A DNA stretch of 64,000 nt. Source: DASREM01 sp035652095 (GTDB lineage: Bacteria > Acidobacteriota > Terriglobia > Terriglobales > Acidobacteriaceae). Each line of letters opens with the position of its first letter. The stretch's first letter is position 1. Made by a program: the position numbers and the translations under genes. Positions 33,651-41,685 of the stretch are shown one piece after another. The notes under the pieces were generated by a model. It worked only from the letters and a program-made list of their open reading frames with translations. It did no database searches and had not been told where the DNA came from. The stretch spans positions 1 to 64,000 of the forward strand of contig DASREM010000019.1 of NCBI GenBank assembly GCA_035652095.1. The letters are read 5' to 3'.

Positions 33651-33723
33651 CAGAAACCTTCCTTTCTGATGCCACGCTAGAGTGCTGGGGGACTGTTCGT
33701 AAAAGGGACATCAAGGAACGGAA

Positions 33724-34572
33724 TTAAGTTTTTCTGTTCCGCGTGTCCCTCTGCCTAGCTCTGAACCTGGTGATAGCTTTTCGTACGGCTTCACACCCGC
33801 GTGAATCTCCTGCTCGGTAAACATCCCGGTATACGACTTTGCTCACTCCGTAATGTGTCCAAAAGGCATTCCGGATGAGTGCTGTACGAACTTCGGATTC
33901 ATCACCGTTGAGACCGCAACCCGCCCGAAAGAACCAATATGTTTGGACCATCCTGCCTGTGGACGGATCCTCTGTCAGGGCGGCGACTTCGTCTCGGATC
34001 GATTTTGCGAATGGGGCGGTGGGTATTCCCAACGGTTTTACTTGCTGGAGTGTCAGCAACGATTGCTCAGCCTTTTGCCGCAAGTCCGAGCTCAGATAGT
34101 CATCCCTCTTCTTGCAGTAGCTGACGAGGTTCTGAAGCGCTAGACACGCATCCCTATGCTTCGATCTGAGAATCCGCGACCAAGCCTGCCCGTCACTAGC
34201 AATCTTCCCAAACCACTCCTTCTTTTTGCGACGATTCGTGAACCGCTCCAGGTCCTCGATAGTGTCTGATAGCAATGCGGCTAGTTGCCTACGGAGATCT
34301 GGAGAGAGTTTGTCCAAGGTGACCCTGGCCGTGGTGTGACCTGCGATTTGTTCTTCCCATCTCGCAAGTTCTCTTCGGAAAGATTCCTTTAATGCTTTGA
34401 CTGGGCTTTCCGGGTGGGGTTGAAGGCTGGGAAATCTCGCGAAGATGAAATGCGAGTAGTCCCACCAAGTTGTTGCCCTCGGAAGTTTCTTCGTTCTCGT
34501 ATCAAAGTCCGCGAGCCAATTAAAAAGGACCGCAGGGGCATTTTTTGCCCCAGACGTTACTTTCCGCGCCAT
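33724..34572 (-). CDS. Hypothetical element protein
   Basis: A 282-residue, largely helical, basic protein with no signal peptide and no motif I recognise. Segments such as RRQLAALLSDTIEDLERFTNRRKKKEWFGK and a C-terminal Arg-rich tail are visible. ATG 34572 is preceded by GGAGG at close spacing. It lies between the HTH/primase genes (same strand) and the divergent integrase genes. Likely an element maintenance gene; no function is proposed. Confidence 0.7.
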   Translation of the reverse strand: MARKVTSGAKNAPAVLFNWLADFDTRTKKLPRATTWWDYSHFIFARFPSLQPHPESPVKALKESFRRELARWEEQIAGHTTARVTLDKLSPDLRRQLAALLSDTIEDLERFTNRRKKKEWFGKIASDGQAWSRILRSKHRDACLALQNLVSYCKKRDDYLSSDLRQKAEQSLLTLQQVKPLGIPTAPFAKSIRDEVAALTEDPSTGRMVQTYWFFRAGCGLNGDESEVRTALIRNAFWTHYGVSKVVYRDVYRAGDSRGCEAVRKAITRFRARQRDTRNRKT

Positions 34573-34719
34573 ACCACCTCCCCCGTGGCAATCCCAGAGT
34601 GAAAGAAAATCGGCAGGCGAGTGGGAGCCCGCTTTTCGGGAGCGACCCTAGCCGACTTCTGCGGAAAATGATACCCCGCGCGCATTGACAAGTAAACCGA
34701 AACAGTTTAGGTTATTGAT

Positions 34720-34890
34720 ATGACGAGAACTGAAGTGCAGCAATTCACGAGTTGGCTGGGAAAGCGGAGTTACAAGGCACGGCTTGAGCGGTTCGGAATC
34801 GAGCGACTGCAAGAGATCGCACGCGAGAACGGAAAATTGGGCGGTAGACCAAAGGGAAGCCGTAACAAATCGAAACGAGGTGGAGAATGA
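34720..34890 (+). CDS. Small basic protein overlapping the integrase gene
   Basis: A 56-residue protein. The first 40 residues are helical and charged (FTSWLGKRSYKARLERFGIE); the end carries an AT-hook-like GRPKGSRNKSK. Its stop overlaps the integrase ATG (ATGA), so the two are translated together. Such small DNA-binding partners could act as a directionality factor or repressor for recombination; this is inference. Confidence 0.65.
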   Translation: MTRTEVQQFTSWLGKRSYKARLERFGIERLQEIARENGKLGGRPKGSRNKSKRGGE

Positions 34891-36056
34891 GTCTTTACAA
34901 GAGAGGTGGGCAATACTGGTACAAATTTCGCTGGACGATAAAAGTCAAAGACGGTCTCAGCGAAAACTACCTGATTCGCAAATCAGCGCGCACAGCCAAC
35001 CGAAAGCGTGCTGGAGAGGTGGAAGACGAGCACAGACGTGCTCTAAGACTTGGATTGACGCATCCCACGGACGTTTGGCCGAAAGCTGAGCCGGAGGGTG
35101 TAAAAGTTCCGACACTCAGAGTGTTTGGTGAACAGTTCGTGGAATACGTTCGAGTTCACAAGAAGGCTGGAACGGTTCGCTTCTACCGGATCGCCAAGGA
35201 TCGTATGCTCAAGTTTTCGCCTCTGGCTGACGCGCTACTCTCCGATATCACGGGTGAGCTGGTGAGCAAGTACGTCAACTGGCGGAGGAGCACAGCGTCA
35301 AGTGAGTCGATCCTTACGGTGAACGGTGACTTGCGGACGCTACGTCGCATGCTGAAGCTGGCGCGGGAGTGGGGGCTGATTCAGCAGACACCGACCATTC
35401 ACGAATTGCCAGGGGGAAAGGGGCGTGAACGTGTCATTTCGTTTGCTGAAGAGATTTCCTACCTATCCAAAGCGTCACAGACCGTAAGAGACGCGGCGTT
35501 GCTCGCTGTAGACACTGGAATGCGACCAAACTCGGAGTTGATGCCCCTGAAATGGTCAAACGTACATCTAGAATGCACGCAAGACGCGCCTCAGGGCTTT
35601 GTACACGTCGCGGAAGGGAAAACCGATAGCGCTGTGCGGAACATTCCTCTCACGCCCCGTACACGCGAAATGTTACTCGCTAGGAGGCAACTGTTCGTGG
35701 GCCCGAAGGATGCGAAGCGGCCATGCGGCGAATTTCTTTACGTCTTTCCCGGCGACGGCGATTCTGGGCACGTCGTGACTCTCCAGCATGCACACGAGCG
35801 AGCAGCGCGCGAGGCTGGGCTCGATCCGTTCGAGTTCTACTGCTGGCGGCACACGTTCGGTACGCGTTGCGCCGAGAGCGGTATGGACAGGTTCACACTT
35901 GCGAGGCTCATGGGACATAGTTCTCCTCGCATCGCGGAGCGCTACTACATTCACGTCACAGAACCGCACGTCATGACCGGTTTCGAACGTTTCATGAATT
36001 ATCAATCGGCTGGATTGGTCAATGCTGTGAAAGAGCAGACGGACAGAGTGCAGTAA
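34887..36056 (+). CDS. Tyrosine recombinase (integrase)
   Basis: A 389-residue site-specific recombinase with an N-terminal SAM-like core-binding domain (about 70-165) and a catalytic domain. Residues seen: R213 in TGMRPNSEL, K245, R321 in CWRHTFGT, H344 in LMGHSSPR, and nucleophile Y353 or Y354 in ERYYIHV. The box II residue that is usually His is Tyr318, a tolerated variation. It ends about 85 bases from the right attachment site. With that site and the tRNA-Glu repeat it explains the integration. It is translationally coupled to the small gene before it. Confidence 0.93.
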   Translation: MSLYKRGGQYWYKFRWTIKVKDGLSENYLIRKSARTANRKRAGEVEDEHRRALRLGLTHPTDVWPKAEPEGVKVPTLRVFGEQFVEYVRVHKKAGTVRFYRIAKDRMLKFSPLADALLSDITGELVSKYVNWRRSTASSESILTVNGDLRTLRRMLKLAREWGLIQQTPTIHELPGGKGRERVISFAEEISYLSKASQTVRDAALLAVDTGMRPNSELMPLKWSNVHLECTQDAPQGFVHVAEGKTDSAVRNIPLTPRTREMLLARRQLFVGPKDAKRPCGEFLYVFPGDGDSGHVVTLQHAHERAAREAGLDPFEFYCWRHTFGTRCAESGMDRFTLARLMGHSSPRIAERYYIHVTEPHVMTGFERFMNYQSAGLVNAVKEQTDRVQ

Positions 36057-36095
36057 GGCACAATTCACGAAAGTGGGGCACAAATTGAGGCACAG
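36055..36095 (+). promoter_or_regulatory. Right-end cluster of putative integrase arm sites
   Basis: Three copies of a GGCACA-type motif (36055-36062, 36074-36083, 36087-36094) in the same direction as those at 16116-16160. The 22 bases 36074-36095 match 16139-16160 with one difference. Together with the left cluster they fit arm-type integrase sites. Confidence 0.55.
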
Positions 36096-36140
36096 CGACA
36101 ACAGAATATCTCGTAAGTTGCTGAATCCGCTTGTCCCATT

Positions 36141-36193
36141 GGAAGATTCTCAATCTTCAAACCCGGGTTCGATTCCCGGTAGCGCTACCAACT
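36141..36193 (+). repeat. Right attachment site (displaced tRNA-Glu 3' end)
   Basis: A 53-bp exact copy of 15985-16037. It begins at the anticodon stem and has no D arm or acceptor 5' strand, so it is not a functional tRNA gene. It marks the right end of the element. Confidence 0.93.
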
Positions 36194-36312
36194 CTCCCGT
36201 GCTGCTCGCTACGAGTAGTCCAGAAATTCCACAATTGTCCAATGTCTCCATTCCGGGACGCTTGGTCATAAGTGGCCGAGCACCCTGCGCCAATCGGGCT
36301 CTGCGGATGTCT

Positions 36313-36972
36313 TCAATTCTTCTCATGATTCAGTAGCGACTTCACGAGCACATCGGCGAGCCACTCCTGATACTTCTGCGAGGACCATCCGCGGTTGCGT
36401 ACCAGCATGCGGTACACATCTCTGCCGGTGAGGGTCCATAGAATGTCGCGGGCCGTTGTGCAATCGATTCCGGGACGAAGGCAATTCGCCTCGCTGAGCG
36501 AGAGGATCATTTTCTCCTGCCGCTCATAACGCATGCGCTCACGCTGCTGCTCCAGTCTTGCCAACTCAGGCGCGACGACGCCCGCGCCGCGCAGAAGATC
36601 TAGAGTTGCGCTCTGGGCATCGTGAACTCCGCGGGCAATAGCGGCCGCCAGCCGCAAGCGGGTTTCTGGCTCTGGCGCGTTGAGCGCCCGGCGGACGCTC
36701 TCCTCGTAATCGGCGCCGAAAGTGGACTGATCGAGAAGCTCGGTCAGAATTCCTGCCTTTGACTTGAAGATAGCGTAGATGCTGGGTGCGGACACCTGCG
36801 CCCGCCGTGCAATCGCTTCGATGGTCATTCCGGCATACCCGTCGCTCTGCAGCAGGCGGCGCGTTGCCTCCACGATGCGGCGTCGTGTGTTGCCGGCCTG
36901 GCGCTGGCGAGTGGGCGACTTGTATGGACGCTTCTTCTTTTTCTTTTCCGGCAAACGTGAAAAGTATAGCAT
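36313..36972 (-). CDS. TetR-family transcriptional regulator
   Basis: A 219-residue regulator. The N-terminal TetR helix-turn-helix (RRRIVEATRRLLQSDGYAGMTIEAIARRAQVSAPSIYAIFKSKAGIL) lies at about 30-77 after a lysine-rich stretch, followed by a helical ligand-binding domain. It is divergent from two dehydrogenase-fold genes, with a 14-bp palindrome in the shared promoter, so it most likely represses them. ATG 36972 lacks a clear ribosome binding site. An upstream open frame extends to 37293 but overlaps the neighbouring gene's promoter and coding region, so it was not used. It is the first chromosomal gene right of the element. Confidence 0.85.
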   Translation of the reverse strand: MLYFSRLPEKKKKKRPYKSPTRQRQAGNTRRRIVEATRRLLQSDGYAGMTIEAIARRAQVSAPSIYAIFKSKAGILTELLDQSTFGADYEESVRRALNAPEPETRLRLAAAIARGVHDAQSATLDLLRGAGVVAPELARLEQQRERMRYERQEKMILSLSEANCLRPGIDCTTARDILWTLTGRDVYRMLVRNRGWSSQKYQEWLADVLVKSLLNHEKN

Positions 36973-36983
36973 CGTACAATGAA

Positions 36984-36997
36984 TATAGTCATCTATA
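36984..36997. promoter_or_regulatory. Candidate TetR-type operator
   Basis: A perfect inverted repeat TATAG-TCAT-CTATA lies between the divergent TetR gene (start 36972) and the NmrA-like gene (start 37033). Its position would let the regulator control both promoters. Confidence 0.5.
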
Positions 36998-37032
36998 ACG
37001 AATAGTAACGAGGTTTGGAAAGGTGGAAACAA

Positions 37033-37659
37033 ATGAAATTGGTCGTATTGGGTGCGACAGGCGGAACTGGTCTGGAACTCGTGCGCCAGGCCTTGGAACG
37101 TGGTCACACTGTGACCGCATTGGCGCGTTCTCCCGGGCGCCTCAATGGGTTTCGCGAGCGCATTCACGTCAAGAAGGGAAACCTGCTGAACAGCGAGGAA
37201 CTGGAGCGCGTCCTCCAAGGTCAGGATGCGGTATTGTCGGGGTTTGGCCCGCGAATCCCGGTCTCCAAAGATGATGCGAATCTGCTCGAGCAATTCGCTG
37301 TGGCCCTGACAAGAGCCATGCCGCGGGCCAACGTAACACGCGTCATCGTCGAGTCGGTCGCCTTTCTCTTCAAGAATTCCATCATGCCTCCCGCTTACAT
37401 CCTGGGACGTTTGCTATTTCCCGGGATCGTTGCGGATGCTTCGGCAATGGAGCGCATCTTTGCGCAGAGCGACCTCGATTGGACTATGGTGCGTCCCCCG
37501 GAACTGACCAACAACCAACACACGGGGAAGTATCGCGTGCGGGAAGGCCGGTTGCCTAATTTTGGCTTCAGCATCTCGCGTGCCGATGTAGCGGATTTCA
37601 TGATCAAGGCGGCCGAGGAACATCTCTCAAGCCGACAAGTCGTAGGACTCAGCAACTGA
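37033..37659 (+). CDS. NAD(P)-binding NmrA-like oxidoreductase
   Basis: A 208-residue Rossmann protein beginning MKLVVLGATGGTGLELV, the GxxGxxG dinucleotide-binding motif of the atypical SDR/NmrA group. DLDWTMVRPPELT toward the end is the usual conserved segment. Reductase or isomerase-like roles, or redox sensing, occur in the family; the substrate is unknown. ATG 37033 is preceded by AAAGGTGG. It is 18 bases from the next SDR gene, in the same operon and divergent from the TetR gene. Confidence 0.85.
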   Translation: MKLVVLGATGGTGLELVRQALERGHTVTALARSPGRLNGFRERIHVKKGNLLNSEELERVLQGQDAVLSGFGPRIPVSKDDANLLEQFAVALTRAMPRANVTRVIVESVAFLFKNSIMPPAYILGRLLFPGIVADASAMERIFAQSDLDWTMVRPPELTNNQHTGKYRVREGRLPNFGFSISRADVADFMIKAAEEHLSSRQVVGLSN

Positions 37660-37677
37660 CGCGCGGAGGTGTGTGAC

Positions 37678-38550
37678 ATGAAGTCCAAGGTGAAAAAGAG
37701 GGTCGTGATTACCGGAGCCTCGAGTGGAATCGGGCGAGCTAGCGTATTTCGCATGCTCGAAGCCGGCTGGCAGGTATTCGCGACGGTTCGCAAATCCGAG
37801 GATGCGGAGAAGTTGCATTGCGAGGCGGGGACCGATGTCGCGCCGCTGATTATGGATATCACCGCCCGTGACACGATCGCTCGTGCAGCGCATCGGATCT
37901 CATCTCAGCTCAGCCAAAGCGGTCTGGACGGGCTAGTCAATGTGGCCGGCATCGGTATGATGAGGCCTCTGGAGTACGCAACTGCCAGCGATCTGCAGAA
38001 GATATTCGACATTAATGTTTTTGGACAGATCGCGGTGACACAGGCATTCCTCCCGTTGCTGCGGAAGGCGCGCGGCCGGATTGTCAACATCAGCTCCGTC
38101 GGAGCGCACATTGCGATCCCATTTGGCGGCTTGCTCAACGCAAGCAAGAGTGCTTTTGGAGCGCTTAGCAATACACTGCGTGTGGAGTTGCGCCCCTTCG
38201 GTGTGCGGGTTTCCACAATCGAACCGGGAGCAATCAAAACTCCGGCAGTGGACAAGACCTTGGGCGACGTGGACTCGGTGATTTCAAGTTTGCCGGGTGG
38301 CGATGCGAATCCGTATGCCAAGATGCTGAAGACATTTGCTCAGCGCGCGTATGCGCAGGAGGCCGGCGGCAGTCCGCCGGAAGTAGTTGCGACGGCAGTT
38401 CACCACGCATTGACCTCCCGGCGTCCGCGGCTTCGGTATCGAGCGGGGAAGCATGCGAACCTTCTCGCGACGCTGCCGGGAATCTTGCCTGAGGGACTGA
38501 TGGATGCGCTTGTAATCCGTATGTTGGGACTGGCGGTGAAAACCGGCTAG
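37678..38550 (+). CDS. Short-chain dehydrogenase-like protein lacking the catalytic tyrosine
   Basis: A 290-residue classical SDR fold: TGASSGIG at 12-19, NVAG near 88-91, NISS with the catalytic-position Ser140, and then the segment LLNASKSAF. In normal family members the last reads Y-x-x-x-K. Here K157 is present but the residue four before it is Leu153, so the catalytic Tyr is missing. It may be a non-enzymatic NAD(P)-binding protein or use another residue. ATG 37678 has GGAGGT eight bases upstream. Second gene of the TetR-controlled pair. Confidence 0.85.
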   Translation: MKSKVKKRVVITGASSGIGRASVFRMLEAGWQVFATVRKSEDAEKLHCEAGTDVAPLIMDITARDTIARAAHRISSQLSQSGLDGLVNVAGIGMMRPLEYATASDLQKIFDINVFGQIAVTQAFLPLLRKARGRIVNISSVGAHIAIPFGGLLNASKSAFGALSNTLRVELRPFGVRVSTIEPGAIKTPAVDKTLGDVDSVISSLPGGDANPYAKMLKTFAQRAYAQEAGGSPPEVVATAVHHALTSRRPRLRYRAGKHANLLATLPGILPEGLMDALVIRMLGLAVKTG

Positions 38551-38901
38551 GCCATCCCTTGCAGCGAGGTGCCTCCGCCGTGTTCCTCGCGCTTGCCATT
38601 TCGGCACCGGTATGGTCACATGTCACGCGAATAGCCGTCCCGACTCCTCAGAGATCAGAAGGCTGACCTCCAGGCCGCTGCGTTCCAGAACCCATCGATG
38701 GACCGTTGTTTGTGCTCAGGAAGCAGAAGAAGGCGCGGCGATCCCTTGACGGCGCGTGAATGAACTGGCGTCCAGCTAATGTGATCTTCCATTCCGAGTA
38801 CATGCTTCCCAGTATCGACATTTTTACTGCCAGAACTGACCATGCTTTGACTCCGATATTCGTCTGCGGACACCAAATTCGGGGTCCGAGGAGAAATCAC
38901 G
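38551..38901. other. Intergenic region without recognised features
   Basis: About 350 bases between the SDR gene and the small membrane protein gene. I find no supported gene, tRNA or terminator-like hairpin. It likely contains the promoter of the lmo0937-type gene. Confidence 0.35.
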
Positions 38902-39054
38902 ATGCTGTGGACCATATTTGTTATTTTGCTCGTGTTGTGGTTACTGGGGTTGGTGAGTTCTTACACGCTTGGCGGATTCATCCACATTCTGTTGGTGGTC
39001 GCCCTGGTGATCCTGGTCATCAATCTTCTGTCCGGCCGAAGAACTGCTCTCTAG
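38902..39054 (+). CDS. lmo0937-family small membrane protein
   Basis: A 50-residue protein, nearly all hydrophobic. It has two transmembrane helices (LWTIFVILLVLWLLGLVSS and HILLVVALVILVINLL) separated by YTLGGFI, and the tail SGRRTAL. This matches the lmo0937 family of tiny membrane proteins, often stress-associated but of unknown function. ATG 38902 is preceded by GAGGAGAA at eight bases, one of the best ribosome binding sites in the window. Confidence 0.85.
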   Translation: MLWTIFVILLVLWLLGLVSSYTLGGFIHILLVVALVILVINLLSGRRTAL

Positions 39055-39138
39055 CGTCTTGTTGGACGGGCGGAAATTCTTTGCGTCGTTTCACATGGCG
39101 CTTGAATCTCTCGAGACGTGAGTCACTGGAGGGATGCA

Positions 39139-39657
39139 ATGCAGGAAACGGCGCAGCAGTACATTCAAAGGATTACCGGATACGTTCAGGGTAAGGAGCC
39201 GCTCAAGATCCAGCAGGGGACTGCGAAGAAACTTCAGCAGCTTACCAAAGGTGTGGATCGAAAGAAGCTGACCAAGAGGCCCGCTCCGGATCGGTGGTCG
39301 GTGGCCGAAATCCTGGCGCACTTGGCTGACGCCGAACTGGTCGGCGGCTGGCGGCTGCGCGCTGTCCTCGGGAACAATGGAACGCCGCTGCAACCCTTCG
39401 ATCAGGACGTTTGGGCAAAGACGTTTGACTATGCGAAACGCGATCCCAGAACGTCGATCGAAGTCTTTCGTGTATTGCGCGAGAACAATCTGGCCATGCT
39501 GAAGGCTCTGCCGCAAGAGCTGTGGGATAACTACGGAATGCACGCCGAGCGTGGCAAGGAAACCGTGGCTCATATCGTGAAAATGTTTGCGGGCCACGAC
39601 TTGAATCATTTGCAGCAGATCGAGGAGATCCTTACCAATGGCAGCGGCAAACGCTAG
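39139..39657 (+). CDS. DinB-superfamily protein
   Basis: A 172-residue four-helix-bundle DinB-like protein. Conserved segments include RWSVAEILAHLADAEL and the C-terminal HIVKMFAGHDLNHLQQI with the paired histidines of the metal site. The superfamily includes thiol-dependent transferases and damage-inducible proteins; the activity here is unknown. ATG 39139 follows GGAGGG by five bases. Its stop overlaps the convergent sulfatase-fold gene by three bases. Confidence 0.85.
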   Translation: MQETAQQYIQRITGYVQGKEPLKIQQGTAKKLQQLTKGVDRKKLTKRPAPDRWSVAEILAHLADAELVGGWRLRAVLGNNGTPLQPFDQDVWAKTFDYAKRDPRTSIEVFRVLRENNLAMLKALPQELWDNYGMHAERGKETVAHIVKMFAGHDLNHLQQIEEILTNGSGKR

Positions 39658-41609
39658 GGTTTCTTGCTGAGTGCCGCTGCTTTGGCGTCCGCCTGCTGCG
39701 CTTCGACGGTTTTCCCCAGACCGTTGTAGGCTCGGGCCAGCAACTCGAAAACTTTGGGATTCTTGTCCTCGTGTTGGGAAAGCGCCTGCAGAACCGGAAG
39801 CGCGTCGGCGAAGTTTTTCTCTGCAATTTGGGCTTCCGCAGAACCGAGTTGCGCCTCAACGCTCCTGGAATCCAGAAGCTGCGCGGCCTCGAACTGGTCC
39901 TCGGCCGCCTTCGCATCATTCAGTCCGAGATAAACGCGGCCGAGTAACAAACGGGCAGGCAGCTGTCCCGGAGTAAGTTTCAGGCTGGCTTCCAGGGCAT
40001 CGCGGGCTCCGGGCAAGTCACCGGAGTTGACGCGGGCCTGGCCCTCATAAAAAGCTGCGGTGGAATCGTCTGGGCGGACCTCGCGCGCCGCTTTCAGGTG
40101 CTCGGCGGCCTTGGCAAAGTCTCCTGCGTTCAACTCCAATTCACCAATCTGGCGCAACGCCGTGGACTGCTTGGGATCAAGCTGCAGGACCTTTTCGAGA
40201 GCGGCGCGAGCATCTTCAACGCGATTATCATCGCTTGCAATCATTGCTGTGTGCAGCAGGTTCTGTTGCTCGATCTTGTCCTTGGGATCCGGCAATGTAG
40301 ATGCGTTCGAGCCTTCCGAATTAGGACTGTCGGTTGTGTAGCCGAGGGCCTTTAGCTTTTCCGAGTTCTGAGCCGACGCACTGCCCTCGGCTCTTGACGA
40401 GGATTTCTCCTTTAAGGCGGCCAGCATGCCCTGCATCTTTTGCACATTGGCATTCTGAGGATCGTAGCCGTTCTTCAGTTCTTTCGGGTCCGCGTGAAGG
40501 TCATAAAGCTCAGGCTTGGGAGCCTGGATAAATTTGAAGCCGCTATCCCGTACCGAGCGCAAAGGAGCCCATCCAAAACGCAGCGGGTAGTCCGTTTCGC
40601 CAAAGGCGGTTCGCCCCGGTGTGTTGGTCGTCGAGAAATATGGCTTCAGCGACTCGCCATTGAGGCTTGCCAGCGCAGGGACCTTGACCAGGTCGAGCGC
40701 GGTGGGAAGCAGATCGGTGGTCCTCACCTGGGATTCCACTACCTTCCCGGCGTTGCTCTTGCCCGGTAGTTTGATGATCAGGGGCACGTGCAGGGTGGAG
40801 TCGTAAAGAAAGATTCCGTGTGTCTCTTCGTTGTGCTCGCCAAGCCCCTCCCCGTGATCTCCGACGACGATGATGAGAGAGTTCTCGTATCCGCGGCGTT
40901 GGTTCAGATAGCTGACAAATTTCCCCAGGACCGAGTCCGTGTAGGCGATTTCTCCGTCATAGAGATCGTCTTTGTATTTCTTGGAAAACGGTGCCGGTGG
41001 CTCGTATGGATCATGGGGATCGTAAAGATGAATCCAAACGAAATGCGGACCCGCAGGATGAGCGGTGAGCCATTTCGCGGCATCATTCACCACATCCATG
41101 CCGCGGCGCTCGACCCGTCCCCAGCGCTCCTTGGTCTGGGCGTGCTCAGGGAAATTGTCATAAAAGTCGAAACCCTGGTCCAGGCCAGGAGCAAGAGACT
41201 TGCTGTCGAGGATCACAGCCCCGATGAAGGCGGCAGTGTGGTAACCCTTTTTCTTGAGCAGGGCAGCCCAGGTTGGATGCTCGGAAGAAAGAGGGATGGC
41301 GAAATCAGTTACGCCATGCACGCTTGGCAGCAGACCGGTTAGGATGGTCGTATGCGAAGTGTTGGTAATCGGGCTCGGAGTGAAGGCTTGGCTGAAGCGG
41401 ATTCCGTCCGCGGCGAGAGCGTCCAGAGCAGGCGTCTCGACCTTGGCGTTTCCGTAGCAGTGCACGTGATCGGCGCGCAGCGTATCGATCGTGATCAAGT
41501 AGATGTCGGGGAGAGAAGCCTTCGTGCCTACCTTCCTGGAGGGTGCCGTGGAGGCGAACGCGAACCCGGAAACAAGCGCAAAAATGCATAAAATTCGGGA
41601 TAGCCGCAT
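39654..41609 (-). CDS. Exported alkaline-phosphatase-fold hydrolase with TPR tail (paralogue 1)
   Basis: A 651-residue protein with a signal peptide, then a sulfatase-like domain about 35-390 (IYLITIDTLRADHVHCYG, later HLYDPHDPYEPP and GDHGEGLGEH metal-site motifs) and a C-terminal set of TPRs. At the place of the formylglycine cysteine (C-x-P-S-R) it has T82-N-T-S-H, so a Thr nucleophile is predicted. That resembles phosphotransferases of the superfamily more than sulfatases. Divergent from two paralogues at 41686 and 43635, sharing a 76-base promoter region that holds a 9-bp inverted repeat. The ATG at 41609 starts directly at the signal peptide. Confidence 0.85.
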   Translation of the reverse strand: MRLSRILCIFALVSGFAFASTAPSRKVGTKASLPDIYLITIDTLRADHVHCYGNAKVETPALDALAADGIRFSQAFTPSPITNTSHTTILTGLLPSVHGVTDFAIPLSSEHPTWAALLKKKGYHTAAFIGAVILDSKSLAPGLDQGFDFYDNFPEHAQTKERWGRVERRGMDVVNDAAKWLTAHPAGPHFVWIHLYDPHDPYEPPAPFSKKYKDDLYDGEIAYTDSVLGKFVSYLNQRRGYENSLIIVVGDHGEGLGEHNEETHGIFLYDSTLHVPLIIKLPGKSNAGKVVESQVRTTDLLPTALDLVKVPALASLNGESLKPYFSTTNTPGRTAFGETDYPLRFGWAPLRSVRDSGFKFIQAPKPELYDLHADPKELKNGYDPQNANVQKMQGMLAALKEKSSSRAEGSASAQNSEKLKALGYTTDSPNSEGSNASTLPDPKDKIEQQNLLHTAMIASDDNRVEDARAALEKVLQLDPKQSTALRQIGELELNAGDFAKAAEHLKAAREVRPDDSTAAFYEGQARVNSGDLPGARDALEASLKLTPGQLPARLLLGRVYLGLNDAKAAEDQFEAAQLLDSRSVEAQLGSAEAQIAEKNFADALPVLQALSQHEDKNPKVFELLARAYNGLGKTVEAQQADAKAAALSKKP

Positions 41610-41626
41610 GACAAATCAGACTAGCA

Positions 41627-41674
41627 CAAACGCCTCGGAGCGGCGTCAGTACAGGCGTTTGGGTGCGATATAAT
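41627..41674. promoter_or_regulatory. Divergent promoter with inverted-repeat operator
   Basis: CAAACGCCT at 41627-41635 and AGGCGTTTG at 41653-41661 form a perfect 9-bp inverted repeat with a 17-base spacer, between the starts of two divergent paralogous genes (41609 and 41686). A perfect TATAAT at 41669-41674 serves the rightward gene and would give a very short leader. The repeat may bind a regulator of all three paralogues. Confidence 0.5.
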
Positions 41675-41685
41675 CGGTCATCTTC

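Larger units (their letters stand above)
15985..36193. mobile_element. tRNA-Glu-integrated genomic element, about 20.2 kb
   Basis: Identical 53-bp direct repeats at both ends, a tyrosine integrase directly inside the right end, a P4-type primase-helicase, an AlpA-like HTH protein and repeated GGCACA motifs at both ends show an integrated, probably excisable element. I find no capsid, portal, terminase, relaxase or conjugation gene. It is either a replication-competent satellite-like or helper-dependent element, or a genomic island. Cargo: HEPN/IetAS-like module, predicted nuclease, HXS peptide-modification operon, secreted repeat proteins. Many cargo genes look less GC-rich than the flanking chromosome. 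Confidence 0.9.

Noticed and set aside
36141..36193. A second tRNA-Glu gene
   Set aside because: Only the 3' part is present, from the anticodon stem on; no D arm or 5' acceptor strand precedes it. It is the displaced attachment-site copy.
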